Assembly (NCBI GenBank): GCA_029204225.1 | Contig: CM055108.1 | Coordinates: 10,805,782 to 10,869,781 of the forward strand | Direction: 5' to 3' | Source: Diphasiastrum complanatum | Taxonomy: Eukaryota > Streptophyta > Lycopodiopsida > Lycopodiales > Lycopodiaceae | Length of the DNA: 64,000 nucleotides | Part shown: positions 8,495 to 20,990 of the stretch, one piece after another | Numbering within the stretch: position 1 is the stretch's first letter | Layout: each line of letters begins with the position of its first letter | Position numbers and translations under genes: made by a program | The notes under the pieces: generated by a model | What the model was told of the DNA's origin: nothing | Database searches by the model: none | What the model saw: the letters and a program-made list of their open reading frames with translations, nothing else

Positions 8495-10694
8495 CTATTC
8501 CATCTCATCAGTTTCCGTAGCTTCTCTAGCGCTGTTTTCCAAAACATTGGATGTTGGTGTCCTCGGCATCCATCTCTTTCCAACTCGGACTCTAGACATC
8601 CTCCATTCTTGATGCCTTGTTCTAGCATTAGAGGATTGCCATGCTGTCTTTCTGACTAAATTTGAATTGGAGATCATTGAATACAACTCTTCAGTTCTTG
8701 TGTTTTGAAAGTGTCCTCGGCCCAAAACTTCTCTGTAAAACCATTGGAATATCTCAACCAATGCATTGCTAAGACCCTTTCATCCGCCATGCCGTGAATT
8801 TTTGAAATATGCAGCCTTTGCCCTGTAATGACTCTTTTCCATGCCTTGTGTATTCCAAATAGCTAATGATCCATAGGTTTTCATAAATCAAGGTCCATGA
8901 GCATAGAAGATGTGTTGTTCATAGAAAATTTGTATTAGTTTAAATCTTTACAAATACATAAATATGAAAGTAAAAAATATGAGGCACACATACCATATAA
9001 TGAGCTATGTGTGTTTCTCCCCATGCATAATTCAGTAAATGTTTTGACTTCTCTTGCGTATCTATCCAAATCTTCATCTCTCACAATCTTTTTGTTGATA
9101 GTTTGTGACAAGGCATCAAATGCTTGCCAAACCTTAGCACGTGTACTTGCCATGCGAGGATCTGAGCCAATATTTGTTGTGTATTGACATATTTTCTTGT
9201 AGTACTCCCATTCAACACTGCTTTCACATGCAGTATGATTTGACAATAGGTGTCTCGCTTTCGCACCACCCATTGAAACATTTGCTGGAACATCTTGCAT
9301 TTTTCCACTCATATCAACGTCTTTGGTAAGACTCATGTGGCCCCCATGCAATCCCATATCGGATAAAATTATCTCTAGATTTCAAATGCCAACATCTGCT
9401 CTTGATTTGGGCTGCATGTTCCATGCGTAACAACAATGCAAAAATAATAATTTGTCTAGTATTCGTAATTCACCATGCATTGTGCAAAAATGGACTCTTT
9501 CGAGAGGAATGTTCAACAAAGGATTCCAAGCTTTGTCTAGATTGTGCCTATTTGGTGCAAGACGTTGGTTGCAATTCAAAATACTTTTGTTCCGCCCAGA
9601 TTCAAACATACAATATATACAAAAATTCTTTGCATTTGCACCGAGACCACAACCGTACATGCATTTCAAAGTCTTCAAATCAACAGCTAGGTGCCATTCT
9701 ACATCAAAGCTTTCTCTTTCATTATTGAGCAATTTGCCTTCATTTTGTGCATGTATTATCTTAGATATACTACATTTTTCAAATAGCCACTCCAGTACGT
9801 CGTGAGACTCCTTAGGAACTTCAAATGCAACTATCCACCATATGTGATTTTCGGATTGCACGCTAAATTCTTTACAATAACTTCTGCCAAATTTTTGCAA
9901 TTCACGATTCATCAAGGTGTCGACTAGCTTTTTTGCAATATTCAAGCAAATTGAATCACTTGTTTCATCTTCTACAATCTTAATCAAATCCTTACCCTTC
10001 AAAAAATGTTTCATATATTTTCCGGCAATAAAATCTTTTCCAACCATCTTTTTCAAGAACTCTTTTGTGTCCCTCATACGTCTTTTACTGGCACCACCAC
10101 CTGGTGCCAAAGCTTCTAGTCTGTGTCTCTTAGTGTTTTCATTTTCTGCTTGCTGATCCATCGAGTTTCTACGCTTTCATTGTAAGCCATATATTGTCCT
10201 CTGAAATATACTGATTGAAGATTGCAATTCTTCAATTTTTGCGACAGAACTGGAAGCTCTATTTTCAAACCATTTATCTCCTGCTCCAATTTCATATTTA
10301 TTCCATGCAATGACTTTGAATTGTCATTCATACTCAAGATATGAATGTTTGCCGTATTTGCCAATGCCTTAGCTTGGATTCTTCGAGAATCCATTGCTTG
10401 ACAATAGCCAAGCAGTCCATTTCGACCATCCCCAACGAACCTTAACAAACTATGTACATCAAAAAATTTAGGAGGAGCATCTACCAGTGGATTATGAGGG
10501 TATAAATCACCTCTTACCCATAGGTCAATATGTTTCTTGCCTTCTAATCTCCAACAATGCATGTCATACGGATTTAAGTTAACACCCCATGCAGCTTTGG
10601 TGGTCGCATAATCCTTCTCTAACTTCACATGTAAGTGATACTTGGTTGTCATCTTGAAGATGTCGAATTTCCCAAAAGAATCTATGTAGAACAT
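8495..10694 (-). pseudogene. T1 transposase-like protein, broken
   Basis: The probable transposase of the T1 family, inferred from position and conservation; the superfamily is not identified. Minus-strand parts: 10694-10116 (MHCWRLEGKKHIDLWVRGDL, then a helical region); 10161-8935 in one frame interrupted by a TGA at 9382-9384; and 8930-8495. Motifs: FDVEWHLAVDLKTLKCMYGC with CIYC nearby; VHFCTMHGELRILDK; CCYAWN; GGAKARHLLSN; GMEKSHYRAKAAYFKNSRHGG. T2 carries the same landmarks (IHICTLHAEMRIIEK, LFAWN, GGSKARRFLSNYF, MEKSHWQARAAF, QHGG), so a real conserved protein is present. T2 reads Ser at the T1 TGA. An intron near 8937-8995 is likely. The two upper frames overlap at 10116-10161, so a splice or a frameshift joins them. 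The WHL...D...CxxC...H layout resembles RNase-H-fold transposases in general terms only. Confidence 0.62.
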
Positions 10695-11028
10695 TACAAT
10701 ATACCTTAATCAAATGGTGTGAAAGTTCAATGTGAACTAACCATGATATAAGCTTTATTAGGCATATACTAGTTTTCATCCCTAGGGTCCTATTGTAGTT
10801 AGGACAATGAAAGGTCGTCCTATACTAACCCTACTCTAGTTGTAATTTGTAACTTACCTACTAGTTGCCTATTATAGTCTATGCAAATAACCTACAATAG
10901 TCTATGAAAATGAGACCTACATTTAGGCCTTAACTCTTACTCACCTTGTATGGTAACCCAAGGTAAAGGTGCCACGTAGGATTGATTAGCACTAAATTAA
11001 TTATGATTAGAAAACTTGTTTAGGCAAG
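10695..11028. other. T1 right subterminal region
   Basis: Non-coding. It contains repeated phrases such as CCTATTATAGTCTATG and CCTACAATAGTCTATG (10867-10912) and CTAACCCTA. Short repeats just inside the ends are typical of transposase-binding sites in plant DNA transposons. Function here is inferred. Confidence 0.5.
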
Positions 11029-11065
11029 GAAGAGGCCCTTGTTGAGTCCAAAAAGGGCCCTAATG
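11029..11065 (-). repeat. T1 right terminal inverted repeat
   Basis: Reverse complement of 3999-4035 with one mismatch. Beyond it the copia leader resumes. Confidence 0.92.
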
Positions 11066-12056
11066 CTCAAAAATGAAGTTTCTTGCATATGTAGATTGGA
11101 TCTTTAGTAGGTCAAAACTCAATTTAGGTCAATGAACTTGAGGAATTCTGATTTCACACAATACTTGTTGGAAATAGCCAATTTTTGATGTATTAGAAAG
11201 GTCTCACTTGAGGCTACAAGATTCTATATCAACTTTTTGGCAATTGCATGTAGAATTTGAAATATTCAATTTTTTGTGATTTTGTCAAAACCCTAATTTT
11301 GATAGGATCTCTATTTTGTGAGGTTATTGAACATAATTAGAGTGTGTTTCAATCTTCGGAAGTGGCAAGAGTCATTAGATTGAGGACAAATCATAGGCTG
11401 ATCAAGATTTCTACATTCTATGTGCTGATTTGCTAGATATAAGTGCTAGAAAAGAATTGAGAGGTTCCATATCTTTGTGATTTCTTTTTGGGAACATTTG
11501 TTGTAATTCAAAAGAGTGTTTTGTGCATTGGAACAAGTTGAAAGAGAAAGGTCAGGTCATTGCAACATGGCTACATCAAGTGGATACATGTTGGAAGACA
11601 ATGATAGGCTTACCTCAGGCAACTATTCATTGTCAGTGGAAAGTGAGGATGGAATCACTTCTTGAGATGCATGATGTTTTGGATATTGTTGTAGGTTTGG
11701 TGGAGAGACCAGCAACACAACAAGAACAATTAGTATGACAAGAGAGCTAAAAGAGCTTGACACACGATAAAGATGAATGGTCCCAATGAACTTCTCAAGG
11801 TAGTAGGTAACAATACTTCATCAAAGGATGATTGGGGTTTATTAAAAAAGCTTTATGAATCAAAGTCTATATCTAGATTGTTGACTCTAAGAAGACAAAT
11901 CATTCAAAGTTTGCAAAAGAATGAAGAGAGTCGAAATACTTTTGCTTTGAGAGTGAAGGCTTTGAATGATGAGTTATTTTGCATTGATGAGATCATTAAG
12001 GGGATCTTGTTCAAGTTATTCCTAATGTTTTGTTGGATGATCATGCTAACATTGTA
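11066..12056 (+). pseudogene. Family A copia leader and gag start, truncated
   Basis: The leader from 11066 matches 43.4-43.9 kb. The gag region (from about 11523) reads MESLLEMHDVLDIVVGLVER, then SKDDWGLLKKLYESKS, then RNTFALRVKALNDEL: the UBN2-type Gag of plant copia elements, which forms the virus-like particle. A second copy at 43.99-44.57 kb aligns throughout. The frame changes near 11730-11770 and is lost after NIV at about 12043, where unrelated sequence begins. Not functional. Confidence 0.75.
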
Positions 12057-13250
12057 TAGAACCAACCTTAATGGAGTCTCTACTATCCACAATGCTCATC
12101 ATGAGAGACGTACACCCAAACTAGATCTACCAAAGTTTGACGGTAGTTCGGACCCTCAAAGATTTTTGCAAATCTTTGAGAATACATGTGATGTGTATGG
12201 CGAAACATCTCCCGCTGCTATGGTCCAACTATTTTCGATGACCATGATCGCTAAAGCACGTGATTGGTTTTTCAACCTTGATCGTGAAGATAAGACAAAT
12301 TGGTCAATCTTGAAAGAGTCCTTTATCAATCATTTTAAGCCCTTTCGATTGATCGAGAGTCCTTTTGTCAAATTGAGTAACATCAAGATGAAAAAAGATG
12401 AACACGTACGAGACTATATTGAGCGTTTCAAACGCCTCAAAAGTCAAGTACAGGAACAACCCTTTGAACAGATGCTCATCATTTGGTTTTTAGTCGGCCT
12501 TCCAAGATGGATTAGATGCGAGCTTAAATCCAATGATGAATATATGAGCCTCAAATTAGCTATGTCTGATGCCATCAAGGAAGAAGACGAAGGACCAAAT
12601 GTTGACGAATCCAGGGAAAGATGAGCACCACGTGCTCCTCTCCATGAGTCGAAGCCGATCGAGGACACCCGAGATCAGCTTTGGAAATCACAGCTGGAGT
12701 TGCTTAATAAGCAATACCAACTTCAAATGGAGAAACTCACCAATGAGTTTCAAACTACCCTGAAGTCTATCCAAAGCAGTATGCCTGGTCAGTCAAACCC
12801 TGCACAACTACCTTATAGACGAAAATCAATATGGTGCCCACACTGCCGGGCTACGCATCCTGTTGATGCTTGTCCTTCATATTAACCTATCTAAGTACAT
12901 ACAGTCCAACAATATGAAGAACAATCGTCACCATCTGGACATTCCTTGACTTATCATGAATACCCACCAAAAAGTCCAGAACTACTAGCCATACAAGATG
13001 GCTATGCTATTATACAAGGGCCACTGCAGAACCAGATGTTTCATCTATGGTGAAACCAGCCACTTCATGGTTATTGTACAGATAAGGCCTAGTACCATGC
13101 TGAGTGTCCAGACTGTATCAGAAAACACAACTTCAAAGACTGTCCAAAACAACCAACTAAGATCCTACCTGCCCATCACGTCAGTTATGAATCACAATAG
13201 GATCCTCACGACAACAACACGAGCACCATAGCAACCAACAGTTAAACCTA
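12057..13250 (+). pseudogene. Retrotransposon Gag, left inverted copy
   Basis: Reads LDLPKFDGSSDPQRFLQIFE, DWFFNLDREDKTNWSILKES, VRDYIERFKRLKSQV and WIRCELKSNDEYMSLKLAMS. This is the layout of Retrotrans_gag domains of Ty3/gypsy-type elements. It continues to a zinc-knuckle-like WCPHCRATHPVDACPSY at about 12832-12882. A TGA at about 12622 and a TAA after CPSY break it. The same gene lies in inverse orientation at 16.7-17.9 kb, with the landmark residues nearly identical. Confidence 0.75.
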
Positions 13251-13352
13251 CTGCTCAATCGAGAAGTTTCTTGTAAACTTCTACATAACCGTCCAATACA
13301 CAGCTCCATAATGCAAAAGACACTAATTTGAAATGAGTCCTTGTCGAAAGAA
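12108..13352 (+). repeat. Left arm of a 1.25-kb inverted repeat
   Basis: Starts GTACACCCAAACTAGATC and ends near ATGAGTCCTTGTCGAAAGAA. The right arm, at about 16645-17898 and inverted, begins and ends with the matching sequences (ATGAGTCCTTATCGAAAGAA and GTACACCCAAGCTAGATC in its own direction). The arms enclose about 3.3 kb. Confidence 0.8.
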
Positions 13353-15635
13353 AAGCGAAACCAATATTTCGTCATTTGCTACAATGTCCAATCAAGAGCA
13401 ACCTCCAAAGGGAATTGACAGTTTTTCTCCCCTTCTACAACCTCAAATCTATTTGTCTTTCCACATGCTGATAAGATTTCCAATGTACCAATACATAATA
13501 TTTCTCAGATTCGGAAATGCAAATAGAGATTCGGTTCTGAATCTCTTGTTCAGAGAGGTCCTCAGGACATAGTACCTCAACCACACCTGCATCTCAAGCT
13601 ATATCTTACAACATCTGCTATCAATGATGGTAGATTTAGTGTAACCAACATTGCCTTTTTTTGACAAGGGCATGTCAGAGTAAGTCACATTACTCTACAA
13701 AAAAACTAGAATATTGCAACTATCAAGGTGCATTATCAATGTTGATGAATGCAAGTTTTGTTCAACAAGTGCTATACAATTCTCACTCTCTGTAACGTTT
13801 GTTTATTTTCTTGTTTCTCTTCACCTATTTTTTGTGATTGATTTTTGCATGGGAAATAGCTACTGCACGAGAGTCTTCTATAGAGTATCTCCAGAACACA
13901 TTTTCATTCATCTATCCATCTTCAGATTCCCTTGTACACCAATTAAGGATTTTTGAGACATGAAAATCCATGTCAACTTCGAGTTGATTCCTGCATCTCA
14001 TTGCCATATTATTCTTTGAGTCAACTACAGCAAGATCGAAACAAATTTAGTTAAAATTTGTTCAATCTTTAGTCCAGTCGCATGTTCAATGAGTTTCAAC
14101 TACGTGTTCCACACGCCGATCTAATCCTAAGGATGAACAGTCACCAGCAACAACATCCCCACCAACAGATTTTGAGGGGGGGAGATAGTGGATTTTCTTG
14201 GATCCCCTGGAGCAGTTGCGCTGCCAGCAACAACATCAGCAAGATCAACAGCCAAGGTCACAAGTCTAATATGAAAAAGACAAGGCTAAAGACGGCAGAT
14301 GGGTAATCCGAAGAGACTCAACTAGAAGAAGTATTCTAGTCATGATGAAGATCCTTTAGAAAAGGGAAACACAAGCATTGGAAAATTAGTCTCCTTCTTC
14401 AACCAATCTCTTGTCATACTTCTGTGGCCATTCTCATGCCTATCGTCCACACCATCTACCATTGTCACCACCACCCTTCTTTCCATCTATTTATTTATCA
14501 TCAGTTAACTGTTCTTTTGAGAAATCCCTAGTTTTTATAGTCCTACCAAAGCAGTTGAAAGATCATTGCAAATGTCTTGCCGAGACCAATTGCCACCTAT
14601 GTTGGTTGTTCAGCTGAAAAAGACCTACAAAAGCAGGCAAAGCAGCCAGAACAAATAAAGAGAAAGATTCAGGAAGCTGAGGACAGAACTTAAGCAATAG
14701 ATGAGTCAGATCAACCTTGATCAAAAGAAACTCTCTGGAGCAATGATAGTTGAATCCCCTCGTACGAAGCTCAAAGAGATCCAAAAGTAACGGATCAAAA
14801 GAAAGAGCTACAGAAAAGAAAGATGAAGACAACCGTGAACTTACAAAATAAAACAAGCTCCTCACCCAACAAGTGGTGGTCAAAGCTCGACATTGCAAGG
14901 GTCCAAGGCTGTAACTGTAGAACTATCAGTTCCTTCACCCTACCACCAAGCCTTCATCATGTTTCCTTATCGTTACCAAATCGTCCATCCAAAACTATTC
15001 CTACCACCAATTTTTGATGAATCCATCCCCTTGAGACTGATAATCAAAGTTTGTGCAACTTGCAGATCAAAGGTTTTCCTTGAGACTGAAACTTCAACTG
15101 AGAGAAGAACCACAAAAACACCCAAAGGCAAATGGAGGATACAGATCTCCCAGAAGAAACCAAAGATGAAATCTGCCAAGAAATCAAAGATGAAACCATC
15201 AATGGCAAATACAAGTGACTAAACAAAGAGACACACGGAAAGCACTCATGCATGTAGAGTTGTAAAGCTGCTAAGAGCTCTCCAAATTTTGAGAATGTCA
15301 ACCCATTACAGCAATAAGACATTCTAAGCCAATTGCGGCAATTTGTGAAAAATAATTTTTGTGATAAAAACTGGTGACAATAAGCACTTGGTTTTATGTA
15401 AGCAAACGAGGATCTACGCTTTTCCAAGTGACGATCGAAGATGCCAATGCAAAGCGGAGCGACATCATCCAATATGAGTTGCAGTGGGTCCTGCAACACA
15501 TTAGGGGTGGGATGATGTTGGTTGATTTTGACGAATCCCTAAGATACTTGGACAGAGCAACTCAAGAGCACCTCTCACCTTAGACCGAGGAGGTCTCTGA
15601 GAAGACGTATGAGAGCCGAGAAATGCTAGTTAGTA
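13353..15635. other. Centre of the inverted-gag element, no recognisable gene
   Basis: Only short unrelated open frames in several directions. Some plus-strand pieces, such as 15374-15583 (FYVSKRGSTLFQVTIED, LDRATQEHLSP), are open but match nothing I know. It may be decayed gag-pol or captured sequence; no protease, reverse transcriptase or integrase motif is visible. Confidence 0.35.
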
Positions 15636-16180
15636 ATAACAAACCATAATTGTGTAAGCCTCATGGTGAATCCAGAAAGATGACCATGTAGGAACTAGTA
15701 TTTCTAGGCAAATGTAATAAATGCAAGTAGACCCCTCTTAAAGAAAGCAGAGTGAGCCACCTTTTGATGGTGACCTCTAGTAGAGAGCAATATTCCACTT
15801 GTAATTTGTGAAATGTGGAAATTCCACTAGGATGCCACCTAAGGAGCTCTCTTGCTTATTTAAGAGACTCCCTCTTTGTGAAGAGGAGCTTTTTTGCATT
15901 GTATCTACTTCATGCTTAATAAGAATATTTCCCATGAGTTTGATGCTACACTAAGCTCCTTGATCATGATGATTTTCTTGAGTGATGCCCCTATGATTAT
16001 GCCCTTCCATTCATATTGTGTGTGGTTGTGGATCTAGAGTGGATTCGTTTTCTTGCTTTCCTAGTTGTGGATTAGATTTCATGTTTTCTTGTGGATTAAT
16101 GTAGGAGCCAACATTCAAGTAAACTAAATAGGCTAGAAATGTGGCATAAATCTTGCATATTCCCTAACATTCTAGTTCTT
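15636..16180 (+). other. LTR-like or promoter-like segment
   Basis: Contains CTTGCTTATTTAAGAGACTC, a TATA-like core with a following pyrimidine-rich stretch, and a TAATAAGAATA polyadenylation-like string at 15918. This is the arrangement of a plant LTR, but no second copy occurs in the window, so it cannot be confirmed. Confidence 0.3.
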
Positions 16181-16644
16181 CATGTTCTTGGGATGTCCAA
16201 GAATCAAAAAGCTGGTTAGTTTCTTGATTCTTGGACTTCTAACATGCTGTAGATTAGTTTTTGTTTCTTATTTTGTCAATTTATGCAAGTAAAGTAGTGT
16301 AGGATCTGATTTTAGTTCATTTTGCAATGATCTGTTCTAGCATTTTGTTTTTAAGTGCCATAATAATGCCCAACCGTGTTTCAAGAAGAGCTGTTTTTGG
16401 GCATTCTTGGTGTGCTTGCATGGTAGAATGATTGAAAGTGATTTCAAGAGTTCAAGAGTGTTCGAAATCAGAGTATCCGTGACAAGTTGAACCATACTAC
16501 AACCCCAAGAATCTGCTGCCTGATCTGGGCATTGAACCAGATAGAAATGATCATGAACATGCCCAACTAACAACCAGAATGGAGGAAGCATAAGCTGTAA
16601 CAAGAAACAAACAAGCAGAACTAGTAGACAGACAGAGAAGTATA

Positions 16645-17898
16645 TGTCAACACTTTCTTTCGATAAGGACTCATTTCATATTGTCTTTTTTGCATTATGG
16701 AGCTGGTGTATTGGATGGTGATGTAGAAGTTTACAAGAAACTTCTCGATTGAGCAGCTGGTTTAACTATTGGTTGCTATGGTGCTCGTGTTGTTGTCGTG
16801 AAGATCCTATTGTGATTCATAACTGATGTGACGGGCAGGTAGGATCTTAGTTGGTTGTTCTAGACAGACTTTGAAACTATGTTTTCAGATACAGTCTGGA
16901 CGCTTAGCATGGTACTGGGTCTTAACTGGATAATCAACCATGAAGTGGCTGGTTTTACCACAGATGAAACATCTGGTGTGCAGTGACCCTTGTATAACGG
17001 CGTAGCCATCTTGTATGGCTAGTGGTTCTGGACTTTCTGGTGGATATTCATGATAAGGCAAGGCATTTCCAAATTGTGATGGGTGTTCTTCATATTGTTG
17101 AATTGTATGTGCTTGGATAGGTCGATATGAAGGACAAGCATCAACAAGATGTGTAGCCCGGCAGTGTGGGCACCATATTGTTTTTCGTCTATAAGGTACC
17201 TGTGCAGGGTTTGGCTGACCAGACACATTGCTTTGCATATACTTCAGGGTAGCTTGAAAATTATTGGTGAGTTTCTCCATCGTAGTTGATGTTGCTTATT
17301 AAGCAACTCCAACTGGGATTTCCAAAGCTGATCTCGGGAGTCCTCGATCGGATTTGACTCATGGATAGGAGCACGTGGTACTCGTCTTTCCCTGGACCCG
17401 TCAACATCTGGTCCTTCATCTTCTTCCTTGATGACATTAGACATAGCTAATTTGAGGCTCATATATTCGTCATTTGATTTAAGCTCGCGTCTAATCCATC
17501 TTGAAAGGCCAACTAAAAACCAGATGATGAGCATCTGTTCAAAGGGTTGTTCCTGTACTTGACTTTTGAGGCGTTTGAAACACTCGATATAGTCTCGTAC
17601 ACATTCATTCGTTGCCATCTTGATGTTACTCAATTTGACAAAAGGACTCTCGATCAAGCGAAAGGGCTTAAGACGCTTGATAAAGGACTCTTTCAAGATT
17701 GACCAGTCTGTCTTATCTTCACGATCAAGGTTGAAAAACCAATCACGTGCTTTAGCGATCATGGTCATCGAAAACAGTTGGACCACAACATCGAGAGATG
17801 TTTCGCCATACACATCACATGCATTCTCAAAGATTTGCAAAAATATTTGAGGGTCCAAACTACCGTCAAACTTTGGTAGATCTAGCTTGGGTGTACTT
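16645..17898 (-). repeat. Right arm of the inverted repeat
   Basis: Inverse counterpart of 12108-13352, containing the second gag copy. Directly at 17899 the sequence switches to copia gag. Confidence 0.8.
16885..17897 (-). pseudogene. Retrotransposon Gag, right inverted copy
   Basis: The same protein as at 12.1 kb, read on minus: DWFFNLDREDKTDWSILKES, YIECFKRLKSQVQEQPFEQM and WIRRELKSNDEYMSLKLAMS. Then, after a frame change near 17260, it reads WCPHCRATHLVDACPSY and CFICGKTSHFMVDYP. It shows a second cysteine-rich knuckle more clearly than the left copy. Gag only; no pol attached. Confidence 0.75.
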
Positions 17899-19090
17899 CA
17901 AGTCTTCAATGCTTCCAAGGGAAGAGTGAGAGTGGACATCAATTTGTTTTGAGAGTAAAAGATATGAACAAAGTGCTTACTTATGTTGGTGAATCTATTA
18001 AAGAGAGTGAGCTTGTGCAAATAGTTTTGAATGGCTTATCTAGTGATTTTACTAACCTTGTCCAAAGCTATGCCATCATGGGAAACTTGCCTACAATTGA
18101 AGACCTTCAAAGTGTGTTGATGGCCGAGGAGAGTAGGAAGGCTCATATCAAATCAAGGATGGAGTGGCTCTCCATCAATGATGGTGATGACAAAGCCTTA
18201 TTTCTCAAGAGCAAAGGCAAATCAAAGACCAAGGGAGGAGCATTCAAAAGGGAGCAAACAAATGATGGAGATCAAGGATGATCCACATCCTCATCATCAC
18301 AAGTCAAGCCCAAGAAGGACAAATCTAAGATAAAGTGCTACTATTGTAGCAAGATGGGGTATTATGCCTCGGAATGCTTCAAGAGGAAGCAAGATCAAAG
18401 CCAAGCCAACATTGGACAAGAGGAGGAAGAGAGCTATCATGAGGACTCACTCATGATGTCAACCTTTTCATCATCAAATGTCAAAGGTGAAGATCCTTGG
18501 TGGATAGATAGTGGGGCTAGCTCCCACATGTCGGGTAAAAGAGAGTATTTTTCTCAACTCACACCTTTTGTAGGACCTATAAACTCCATTTTTACAGCAA
18601 ATGATCATGAATGTAAAGTTGAAGGTGTGGGATCCATTCCCTTATGACTAGGATCTTCCAAGAAGACTAAGATAGATGGTGTTCTCTTCATTCCTAGCAT
18701 CACTAAGAATTTGCTTAGTGTTGGTCAACTTCTATATCATGGTTTCATTGTGGAGTTCTCTACTAATGTATGCAACATCAAGAAGAATGGGAAGATCATA
18801 TCAAGAGGAAGAAGGTTTGGGAGGTTGTTTAAGCTTGATGCTTTTGTAGATCCTAACCAATTTGTGATAGTAGCCAAGGAGGACAAGATGACCACAAATG
18901 ATTTGTGGCACAAGAGGCTTGGTCACATCAACATCAAGTATATGGAAGTCATGTGCAAGGATGAGCTTGCTCTAGGCCTTCCAATATCCATGGAAAAGGA
19001 GGAAAAGGTTTGTGAAGCATGTGCTTTGGCTATAGGTTGCTATTCTCTAACACTATCCCTAAGACTCCTCACCCTCTTAAGTTGATTCAT
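17899..19090 (+). pseudogene. Copia gag, protease and GAG-pre-integrase fragment (family A relative)
   Basis: Gag C-terminus (FVLRVKDMNKVLTYVGESIK), zinc knuckle CYYCSKMGYYASECF at about 18337, protease active site WWIDSGASSHMS at about 18499, NLLSVGQLLYHGF, and GAG-pre-integrase LWHKRLGHINIKYMEVM at about 18904. In-frame stops at about 18279 (TGA) and 18645 (TGA). It is a different subfamily from the gag fragment at 11.5 kb: the two overlap in content rather than continue each other. The integrase core is missing after 19090. Confidence 0.82.
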
Positions 19091-20500
19091 TTTTATGTAC
19101 ATTTTGATAGGACAAAGAGCAATGGTAGAGCCACAATGTTTGTAATCTTGAATGATGAATCCTCTAAAAATCATATTGGCAAAGATATGGTTGAGATCAA
19201 GGAGGAGCTTGATCAAGAGGAGGAGCAAAATTCGAGAGCTTCAACTATTCCAAGGAGAGCCACAAGAGCAAAGATGGATCTATCAATGCTCATTTTTGTG
19301 GACAAGGAAAGGCAAGTTGGAAAGGGGGATACAATTTGTACTTCATTTGCTGAGTTTTGTAATGAGAGTCCCTTTGAATTTTAAAGTATGGAATGAAAGG
19401 TGGTTGTCATATCTACTTACTCTTGAGTGTGAGAGAAGTAAGCATGACATTTTCATTCATAAGTTGAAAGATTTTGACTTCATTTTCAAAGAGGCATATT
19501 GTGAACCTTGTATGAGAGTAAGTGAATCATCCTTGAAGGACCCTTATATTTAAACAAGAGTATTTGGCCTCATTAGTTTCAAGTTCAACAAGTATGTAAT
19601 GCAAATTGCTAGTGGTAAGCAATTGTGGACTAGTCAATTGTGGTAAGCGATTGCTAGTGGTAAGCAATTGTGGACTAGACTTGAAAACAAAGTCCTTGAG
19701 AGTCTTGAAGAAGATCATGGTTTGGATCCATGTTTTCATCATCAACACCAAGAGGGAGTGAGCATGATGAAGAAAAAAGACATCAAGGAGGAACCCAAGA
19801 AGGAGCACTTGTCTCAAGGCAAAAGAGACCTAAATCTACATCAATTTAATATGAAGGTTCGAGTAAAGAGAAAAGAGTAGCAAGGAAGTTTATCCATATC
19901 TCCCTTTACTCATCTTATTTTGTGTTTGATAGAAAACCTGTCATGTATTTGACAAAATCCTTTGATGATGCTAGTATGAACATTGTTTTTCATCCTATAT
20001 CTTATGATGATGAAATAGTGATCATTACTACTTTCATTAGAATTTCAAATATGTATTCGAAGGCCTCATCTTGTGATCCATTCACTCTTGAATTTCCAAG
20101 GAATGAAAAAATTCATTGGAAGGATGCCAAGTTGGATTTCATTGTTCTGGTGGATAAAGCTGTCAAGATGGTGATATCTCAAGCTTTGGTTGTATGTGCT
20201 TCATACAAAAGTTGGATCTTATGGAAAGCTACTGTTTTTCATATTTATTTTGAGGAGGAGACTCACATTTTGCAGCCCAAGGTGATCATTCAACAACCTA
20301 CCAAAGACAAAGCTTGGATCTTGAAGAGAAACCTCTATGGAGCTCTCACTACATTTGCCAACTTGGAGCTCAAATTATGTTCTTATTGTAATGAGTGATC
20401 ATACTCACTACATACATCAAGAACCTGTAAATTATGTTTTTTTTATGCATGTGATTATTATTGATCCATGATAGTCTCATCAAGCTAAATTGTGAGGAGG
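19091..20500 (+). pseudogene. Degenerate copia remains between pre-integrase and 3' LTR
   Basis: Open pieces at 19152-19553 and 19922-20398 lack clear integrase or reverse transcriptase motifs. The last reads FEEETHILQPKVIIQQP and ILKRNLYGALTTFANLEL, which loosely recalls the copia reverse transcriptase segment LNGxLEEEIYMxQP...LKKSLYGLKQAPR. This is a weak resemblance. Short repeats GTGGTAAGCAATTGTGGACTAG occur at 19610-19680. Confidence 0.4.
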
Positions 20501-20990
20501 AGTGTTGAAATTTCACAATTCTAGCTTGACCAATTTTGGTCACATGCATTGTAATTGGCAAGATGGCCATGTAAATAGATGCCACACGTGCCAAATAGCA
20601 TAGAATGCTTTCCCAAGGCTTCATTCCTCATATTACATTGTGATAGCATCTTTGAAATGAGGCCAAAGTGTGCTTAGATTAGCTAGAGAAATTCTGGGAG
20701 CTTAAAATAGCATGTTTTACATTGTTTTTGGATCTTGAGATCTTGACCCCATATTAGGGTGGCTCCAATGACCTATAGGTTAGATGTTAGGGTTAGGTTA
20801 TGATAAGTACAGAGATGCCCTAAAACGTTCAGATCCAAGCTTGAAATGTATAAATGTATGATGGGATCTCCATCCAAATATCAAGAAAAATTGAGTTTTT
20901 TCACTTCTATCATCATTGTCTTTTGGTGGCGAGTTCTAGCTATTGGATTTGAGTGTTCTTATGCATTGATTGCTTGGTTTGGAAGGTACC
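20501..20990 (+). mobile_element. Polypurine tract and 3' LTR of the copia copy
   Basis: GTGAGGAGGAG, followed by TGTTGAAATTTCACAATTC at about 20512, is a typical polypurine tract/LTR junction. The LTR right end is uncertain, near 20990. It contains a TATAAATGTATG-like core at about 20849. Confidence 0.6.

Noticed and set aside
13353-16644. Short open frames in the centre of the inverted-gag block as genes
   Set aside because: They are short, in changing frames, and share no recognisable domain; only described as unassigned.
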